From Chloracidobacterium sp. (GTDB taxonomy: Bacteria > Acidobacteriota > Blastocatellia > Pyrinomonadales > Pyrinomonadaceae): a stretch of DNA of 39,933 nt. The translations under genes and the position numbers were made by a program. The first letter of the stretch is position 1, and the number at the start of each line of letters is the position of its first letter. Location: assembly GCA_025362075.1 (NCBI GenBank), contig JANYIL010000267.1, positions 1-39,933 of the forward strand, read 5' to 3'. Of this stretch, positions 35,060 to 39,933 are shown one piece after another. The notes below the pieces were generated by a model. It saw only the letters and a program-made list of their open reading frames with translations. It was not told where the DNA came from and ran no database searches.

Positions 35060-36307
35060 ATGAATATTTTAGTTCTAAATTGCGGAAGTTCTTCGATAAA
35101 GTTTCAAGTCATTGCCACCGACTTGGAGCGAATCGAGAAAAATACGGATGAACGGCTCGCGCACGGAATCGTCGAGTTTCACGGCGGACAGGCGATTGTC
35201 ACATTAAGTGCGGAGGGAAAAGCGGCACATCATTCGACCGCTCCGTTGCGTGACACACGAGCGGCCGTCAAATTGATCTTAAATTGGGTGATCTCGAAGG
35301 AATCCGAGGTTAAAGCAATCAAAAGCAAGTCAGATATTCACGCCGTCGGTCATCGGGTCGTTCACGGCGGCGAGAAGTTCAAAGCATCGGTTTTGATAAC
35401 CGGCGAAGTCTTGAGCGATATTGAAGAGTGCATCGAACTCGCCCCGCTGCATAACTCCGCAAACATTCAAGGCATCAATGCCAGCCGCGAAATCTTCGGT
35501 GAAGAAATGCCAAACATCGCGGTTTTTGATACGGCTTTTCACCAGACTCTGTCGGAAAAAGCGTTTCTTTACGCCCTGCCGTATCAACTCTACCGCCGAC
35601 ATAAGATCCGCCGTTACGGTTTTCACGGAACCTCGCACCGATATGTCGCTTATCGCTTTCGCCAACTGGAAAAAATTGAACGCGAAAAGGTGAACATTAT
35701 CACCTTGCATCTCGGTAACGGCTGTTCGGCAGCGGCAATCAAGAACGGCGATTCGATTGATACTTCGATGGGAATGACACCGCTCGAAGGCTTGGTGATG
35801 GGAACGCGGGCCGGTGATTTCGACCCGGCGATCATTGATTTTATCGCTGCCAAAGAAGGTTTGTCAGCACTGGAAATCGAATCGCTGGTTAATAAACAAT
35901 CGGGCTTGCTAGGGATTTCTGGTTTGACCAATGACATGCGCGAACTGCTCGCCGAAGCCAAAGAAAACGGCGACCGTCGGGCCCGTCTTGCGATCGAAAT
36001 TTTCTGTTACCGCGCGAGCAAATACATCGGCGCCTATTTAGCGGCGATGAACGGTGCCGACGCCATTGTTTTTACCGGCGGCATCGGCGAAAATTCGCCC
36101 GAAGTTCGGCGGCTGATATGTGAAAAACTGTCCTGGATGGGAATCGAGATCGATCCATTGCTGAATGAGACATTCAGCAATGGAAGTGAAGGGATCATCA
36201 GTAAAGATAAGGCACGTGTTAAGGTGTATGTCATTCCGACAAACGAGGAACTGCTCATTGCCCGCGATGCCGTAAGGCTGACTAGCAACGATGCCTCTGG
36301 CTTGTAA
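35060..36307 (+). CDS. ackA: Acetate kinase
   Basis: 415 aa from ATG 35060, 4 nt after xfp. It converts acetyl phosphate and ADP to acetate and ATP. Seen: N-terminal '[16 protein letters not shown]', 'GHRVVHGG', the catalytic-Asp region '[10 protein letters not shown]', '[11 protein letters not shown]', '[11 protein letters not shown]', '[13 protein letters not shown]' and the nucleotide-site '[10 protein letters not shown]'. Length fits AckA (about 400). With Xfp it provides substrate-level ATP without an oxidative step. Confidence 0.97.
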   Translation: MNILVLNCGSSSIKFQVIATDLERIEKNTDERLAHGIVEFHGGQAIVTLSAEGKAAHHSTAPLRDTRAAVKLILNWVISKESEVKAIKSKSDIHAVGHRVVHGGEKFKASVLITGEVLSDIEECIELAPLHNSANIQGINASREIFGEEMPNIAVFDTAFHQTLSEKAFLYALPYQLYRRHKIRRYGFHGTSHRYVAYRFRQLEKIEREKVNIITLHLGNGCSAAAIKNGDSIDTSMGMTPLEGLVMGTRAGDFDPAIIDFIAAKEGLSALEIESLVNKQSGLLGISGLTNDMRELLAEAKENGDRRARLAIEIFCYRASKYIGAYLAAMNGADAIVFTGGIGENSPEVRRLICEKLSWMGIEIDPLLNETFSNGSEGIISKDKARVKVYVIPTNEELLIARDAVRLTSNDASGL

Positions 36308-36407
36308 CCCACCGTCTCTTGAACAAGAAGAGTTATGAAAATTGTAATTAGAATCGGAGACTCCTTACGGATATTCTAGGGTCGGAAACAGCAATAATTT
36401 ACGTGGT

Positions 36408-38924
36408 ATGAAGCAACCGTTAATTGAAAACCAGTTATCATCTAGGCACCCGACCGACAGGTTCGCGGGACTGAGCGGAGCGGAAGCACGCCAAAGGCTC
36501 AAGCAATTCGGGTACAATGATCCTGTCAAATCGCACAAAACCTCAAGAATCGTACAATTTCTTCTTCTCTTCGCGGAACCTCTTATAGCGATTTTACTTG
36601 TTGCGAGCGCGGTTTCAGTGGTCGTAGGCGATGTGGTCAATGCTCTCATAATTCTGGTAATGGTGCTTTTGGGCGTGATTCTGAATTTTATTCAAACTTC
36701 GCGATCACAAAATGCTGCTGAGGCTTTGAAAAAAGCAGTGTCGTTGACAGCGACAGTGTTGCGTGGCGGGGAATGGCTAGAAATAACTCGTCGTGAGGTC
36801 GTGCCGGGCGATCTGGTGAGGCTATCTGCCGGTGACCTGGTGCCCGCCGATGCTGATCTGATCGAAGCCAACAGCCTCCATGTGGCCGAATCCGCCTTGA
36901 CCGGTGAATCCCTCCCGGTTGAGAAAGATGTAGGAGCTAAAGATGCTAGTCAGACAAAGGTCTTCTTAGGAACCTCCGTTATCAGCGGAACCGCGAAGGC
37001 TCTGGTTACCGCGACAGGCAGCGAGACGGTTTTCGGCGATATAGCGAAACGTTTAGTCGGTAAGACCCCGGAATCGGACTTTGAACGAGGCACTCGCAAA
37101 TTCGGATACCTGATAATGCGGGTTGTTTTTTTCCTGGTGGTCTTCGTGCTGATTATTAACGTCCTGATGCACCGGGACATCCTTGAATCGCTGTTTTTCT
37201 CTATCGCACTTGCGGTTGGGCTCACTCCCGAATTCCTGCCGATGATAACTGCGGTCACCCTCGGTCAGGGAGCAGTGCGAATGGCTAAGCATAAGGTTAT
37301 CGTAAAACACCTGGGCGCGATGCAGAATCTTGGCAGCATGGACATTTTGTGCAGCGATAAAACGGGCACACTTACAAGCGGAGAACTCTCACTCGAAGGC
37401 CACGTCGACCCGTTTGGCGAACCGTCTGAGCATGTATTTCAGCTTGCTTTTCTTAATTGCTCCTTTCAAACGGGGATTCCGAACGCTCTAAACAAAGCGA
37501 TAAAAAGTAAAGGAGATCCGCTCGATGACGCCATTTTGCTCCATGAGCCGTCAGGTCTTGCCGACTTTAACGTTCTCGACGAGGTCCCATTTGATTTTGA
37601 GCGCCGCCGGGCAACCGTAGTTGTTGAAAAAGGCGCTAAAAGAACACTCATCTGTAAAGGTGCTCCGGAAAGCATTTTTTCAGTATGTTCGGACTATGAG
37701 ATGGACGCCAAAACTTTGTCATTTGACGATCAAAGCAAGAAAAAATGTTTGGATTTATTCGGCAGCTTCAGCGAAAAAGGCCTTCGAGTTCTTGCGGTTG
37801 CGTATCGGACTGTCAAAGTTCAACAAAGCTATAAGAAAGAGGACGAGACAGGTTTGACGCTTGCAGGTTTCCTAACGTTTGCTGACGAACCGCTCGAATC
37901 CGCGGCTGCGGCTCTAAAGGCCCTTGCACGAGACGGCGTCGAAGTCAAGATTCTAACAGGCGATAACGAACTTGTTGCCCGCCACGTATGCGAAAAGGTG
38001 GGATTGGCGACTGCCAAGATAATACTGGGCGATGAGATCGAGCGAATGGCGGACGGTGCCCTAGCTCAGGTAGCAGAAACCGTCAGTATATTTGCACGAG
38101 TCTCTCCGATGCAGAAAAACCGCATCTTGCTCGCGCTAAAGAGCCGCGGACACGTCGTCGGGTACCTGGGCGACGGCATCAACGATGCTCCATCACTGCG
38201 AACGGCAGATGTAGGCATCTCCGTCTCATCTGCAACGGACGTGGCCAAAGACGCGGCCGAGATCGTCCTGCTCGAACGCAGTCTCTCGGTACTGCATCAC
38301 GGTATTCTCGAAGGGCGGAAATCGTTTGGCAATGTAATGAAGTACCTTCTCATGGGAACAAGTTCCAATTTCGGAAACATGTTCAGCATGGCCGGAGCCG
38401 CTATCTTTTTGCCTTTTCTGCCCATGCTGCCAACGCAGATCCTGCTCAATAACTTTCTCTATGACCTCGCCCAGATCACGATCCCGACCGATAATGTCGA
38501 TAGCGCATTTATTCGCAAACCCCAGCATTGGGACATTAAGCTTATCCGAAATTTCATGCTCGTTATCGGCCCTATCAGCTCGATCTATGATTTTTTGACT
38601 TTCTACGTGCTGATCGCATATTTTCACGCTGCGGAAAAGGAGTTTCACACCGGTTGGTTTGTTGAGTCTCTGGCCACTCAAACAGCCGTTGTCTTTGTTA
38701 TTCGCACAGTCGGTAATCCATTTAAAAGCCGCCCGAGCCGTGCGCTGACCGTAACCGTGCTCACCGTCATTGCTCTTTCCGTTCTCCTCCCTTTTAGTCC
38801 TTTCGGACCGATTCTCGGTTTTGTGCCACTACCGTTCAGCTATTTTATTTTCTTGGCGGGAGCTACGGCGACGTATTTGCTGCTCGTGGAATTAGTGAAA
38901 CGCCGTCTAATGCGGAAATTGTGA
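36408..38924 (+). CDS. mgtA: Magnesium-translocating P-type ATPase (P3B, MgtA-like)
   Basis: 838 aa from ATG 36408; the ribosome site is weak. The actuator 'LTGESLPVEK', phosphorylation motif 'CSDKTGTLT' (D317), hinge '[11 protein letters not shown]', and membrane 'TPEFLP' (TPEMLP in MgtA) plus 'VIVKHLGAMQNLGSMDIL' are characteristic of MgtA/MgtB. The M6-region 'DLAQITIPTDNVD' also matches that group. It should import Mg2+ across the inner membrane. I see no obvious leader with an MgtA-type riboswitch in the 100-bp gap after ackA. Symbol by family resemblance. Confidence 0.9.
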   Translation: MKQPLIENQLSSRHPTDRFAGLSGAEARQRLKQFGYNDPVKSHKTSRIVQFLLLFAEPLIAILLVASAVSVVVGDVVNALIILVMVLLGVILNFIQTSRSQNAAEALKKAVSLTATVLRGGEWLEITRREVVPGDLVRLSAGDLVPADADLIEANSLHVAESALTGESLPVEKDVGAKDASQTKVFLGTSVISGTAKALVTATGSETVFGDIAKRLVGKTPESDFERGTRKFGYLIMRVVFFLVVFVLIINVLMHRDILESLFFSIALAVGLTPEFLPMITAVTLGQGAVRMAKHKVIVKHLGAMQNLGSMDILCSDKTGTLTSGELSLEGHVDPFGEPSEHVFQLAFLNCSFQTGIPNALNKAIKSKGDPLDDAILLHEPSGLADFNVLDEVPFDFERRRATVVVEKGAKRTLICKGAPESIFSVCSDYEMDAKTLSFDDQSKKKCLDLFGSFSEKGLRVLAVAYRTVKVQQSYKKEDETGLTLAGFLTFADEPLESAAAALKALARDGVEVKILTGDNELVARHVCEKVGLATAKIILGDEIERMADGALAQVAETVSIFARVSPMQKNRILLALKSRGHVVGYLGDGINDAPSLRTADVGISVSSATDVAKDAAEIVLLERSLSVLHHGILEGRKSFGNVMKYLLMGTSSNFGNMFSMAGAAIFLPFLPMLPTQILLNNFLYDLAQITIPTDNVDSAFIRKPQHWDIKLIRNFMLVIGPISSIYDFLTFYVLIAYFHAAEKEFHTGWFVESLATQTAVVFVIRTVGNPFKSRPSRALTVTVLTVIALSVLLPFSPFGPILGFVPLPFSYFIFLAGATATYLLLVELVKRRLMRKL

Positions 38925-39021
38925 AGTGCGAAAACGAAGAATGCTAATGGTAGCTGACGGATTTTGTATGTTAAAAATGAATCAGTAAATGAACCAATCG
39001 GTTCTGAAATTCGAGCTGAAA

Positions 39022-39933
39022 ATGGCTAAACATCTTATGGAAAAAGTAATCGATCCAATTTGTGGTATGACGGTTTCGCCGGACACTGCGGCCGGTCAAG
39101 ACGAACATGACGGCCAAATGTATTATTTCTGTTCTAAAGAATGTTTGGAGAAATTTAAGGTGAATGTAATGCCCAACGAAGGTTTGGCAGAGACAGAGGA
39201 AAAAAAAGATTTCGGCCACGAAGGTAAAATGACAGCGGCACCGCTTGGTGGTGAAATCGACCCTGTTTGTGGAATGACTGTAAATCCCGAGACGGCAGCC
39301 GGGAACTATGCCTACTTGGGTAAAACCTATTACTTTTGTTCTCCGGGCTGCTCGGAAAAATTCAAGAATGGTCCTGAATCGTTTTTGAAACCAAAAGACG
39401 AACCCCAAAATGTTCCCGGAGATGTCGAATACACATGCCCCATGCACCCACAGATCGTTCAAATTGGTCCCGGCAGCTGCCCTATCTGCGGCATGGCATT
39501 AGAACCAAGGATAGTCAGTTTGGACGATAAGCCCGACGCCGAACTCGGTTATATGACGAGACGTTTTTGGTTTTGCGTCTTATTGACTGTGCCTGTTTTT
39601 GCGTCAGCAACGTTGGAAATGGTTCCGACTTTCGAGCGAATGGTTCCAATGCGAGTTTCGCTATGGGTCCAGTTTTTCCTGGCCACGCCCGTAGTTTTGT
39701 GGGGTGGTTTCCCCTTTTTTCAACGGGGCTGGGCCTCGATCAAGAATCTTAGCCCAAACATGTTCACGCTGATCGCGGTGGGCACGACCGCAGCCCTGAT
39801 ATACAGCATAATCGGTTTGTTTTTTCCGCAACTTTTTCCCTCCTCGTTTCGCGGTCATTCAGGGGAAGTCCCCGTTTATTTCGAGGCAGCAGCGGTAATC
39901 ACGACACTGGTTTTGTTGGGTCAGGTCCTTGAA
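39022..39933 (+). CDS. Copper/silver P1B ATPase with two YHS domains (3' partial)
   Basis: Not in the ORF track because it is still open at the window end. The frame is open from ATG 38989; ATG 39022 (GAG 8 nt upstream) and ATG 39037 are other starts. Two YHS domains are present: 'DPICGMTV...YYFCSKEC' and 'DPVCGMTV...YYFCSPGC'. A heavy-metal-binding domain 'CPMHPQI...CPICGMAL' follows. Membrane helices then begin ('[19 protein letters not shown]', '[14 protein letters not shown]', '[17 protein letters not shown]'). This order is typical of CopA/SilP-type efflux pumps. The phosphorylation domain lies beyond the window. It is distinct from the HMA-type pump at 22117. Confidence 0.88.
   Translation, partial: MAKHLMEKVIDPICGMTVSPDTAAGQDEHDGQMYYFCSKECLEKFKVNVMPNEGLAETEEKKDFGHEGKMTAAPLGGEIDPVCGMTVNPETAAGNYAYLGKTYYFCSPGCSEKFKNGPESFLKPKDEPQNVPGDVEYTCPMHPQIVQIGPGSCPICGMALEPRIVSLDDKPDAELGYMTRRFWFCVLLTVPVFASATLEMVPTFERMVPMRVSLWVQFFLATPVVLWGGFPFFQRGWASIKNLSPNMFTLIAVGTTAALIYSIIGLFFPQLFPSSFRGHSGEVPVYFEAAAVITTLVLLGQVLE

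Noticed and set aside
1-39933. CRISPR array, tRNA, rRNA or transposase
   Set aside because: No regularly spaced repeats, tRNA-like cloverleaf or transposase motifs were seen by eye on either strand.

Overview
The window looks like a chromosomal accessory region of a Gram-negative bacterium of moderate GC. It has an outer-membrane barrel with a signal peptide, periplasmic copper proteins, a sigma-54 activator and strong AGGAGG-type ribosome sites. The gene mix would suit an environmental lineage such as Acidobacteriota, but I cannot assign a taxon from sequence alone. I found no rRNA, tRNA, CRISPR array or transposase.

Layout. (1) 1-1659: the end of a type II restriction-modification pair, a beta-class DNA methyltransferase cut by the window edge and overlapping a NotI-like endonuclease. 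(2) 1936-15981: a stress/dormancy-like block with a Ca2+-type P-type ATPase, an FMN split-barrel protein, a decayed zinc alcohol dehydrogenase, a CYTH/CHAD pair, two universal stress proteins, a sigma-54 response regulator with its hybrid PAS histidine kinase, a small membrane protein, and DUF5335, YtxH, general-stress and DUF302 proteins. (3) 16075-25736: a copper/stress cluster with a Met-rich exported protein, multicopper oxidase, outer-membrane barrel, several small membrane proteins, a Cys-rich CBS protein, a copper-type P1B ATPase and a tandem USP. (4) 25863-28272: a C-terminally altered alpha/beta hydrolase and an MFS transporter. (5) 28319-36307: carbon and energy genes (phosphoglucomutase, glucoamylase-like protein, phosphoketolase, acetate kinase) with an Nramp-type transporter between them. 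(6) 36408-39933: an MgtA-type Mg2+ ATPase and the start of a second copper ATPase with two YHS domains. The ORF track missed this last gene because it runs off the window.

Main observation. Six good sigma-54 (-24/-12) promoter matches lie in the intergenic gaps of block 2, each reading toward an adjacent gene: Ca2+ ATPase, FMN protein, tandem USP, small membrane protein, DUF5335 and general stress protein. The USP promoter is almost a perfect consensus. Related dyads with a GCGAA...TTCGC-like core lie about 50-90 bp upstream of several of them. The only sigma-54 activator in view (9188-10609), with its PAS hybrid kinase, sits in the middle. I infer a local regulon: a PAS-sensing kinase activates a sigma-54 stress set through these dyads.

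The gene content resembles, by function, the hypoxia/dormancy set known from the mycobacterial DosR regulon (USPs, CBS protein, cation ATPase, FMN barrel proteins), here apparently under sigma-54 control. Phosphoketolase plus acetate kinase would give ATP from sugar phosphates without an oxidative step, which fits an energy-limited state. Copper efflux and oxidation genes follow, without visible sigma-54 promoters, and look like a separately regulated block.
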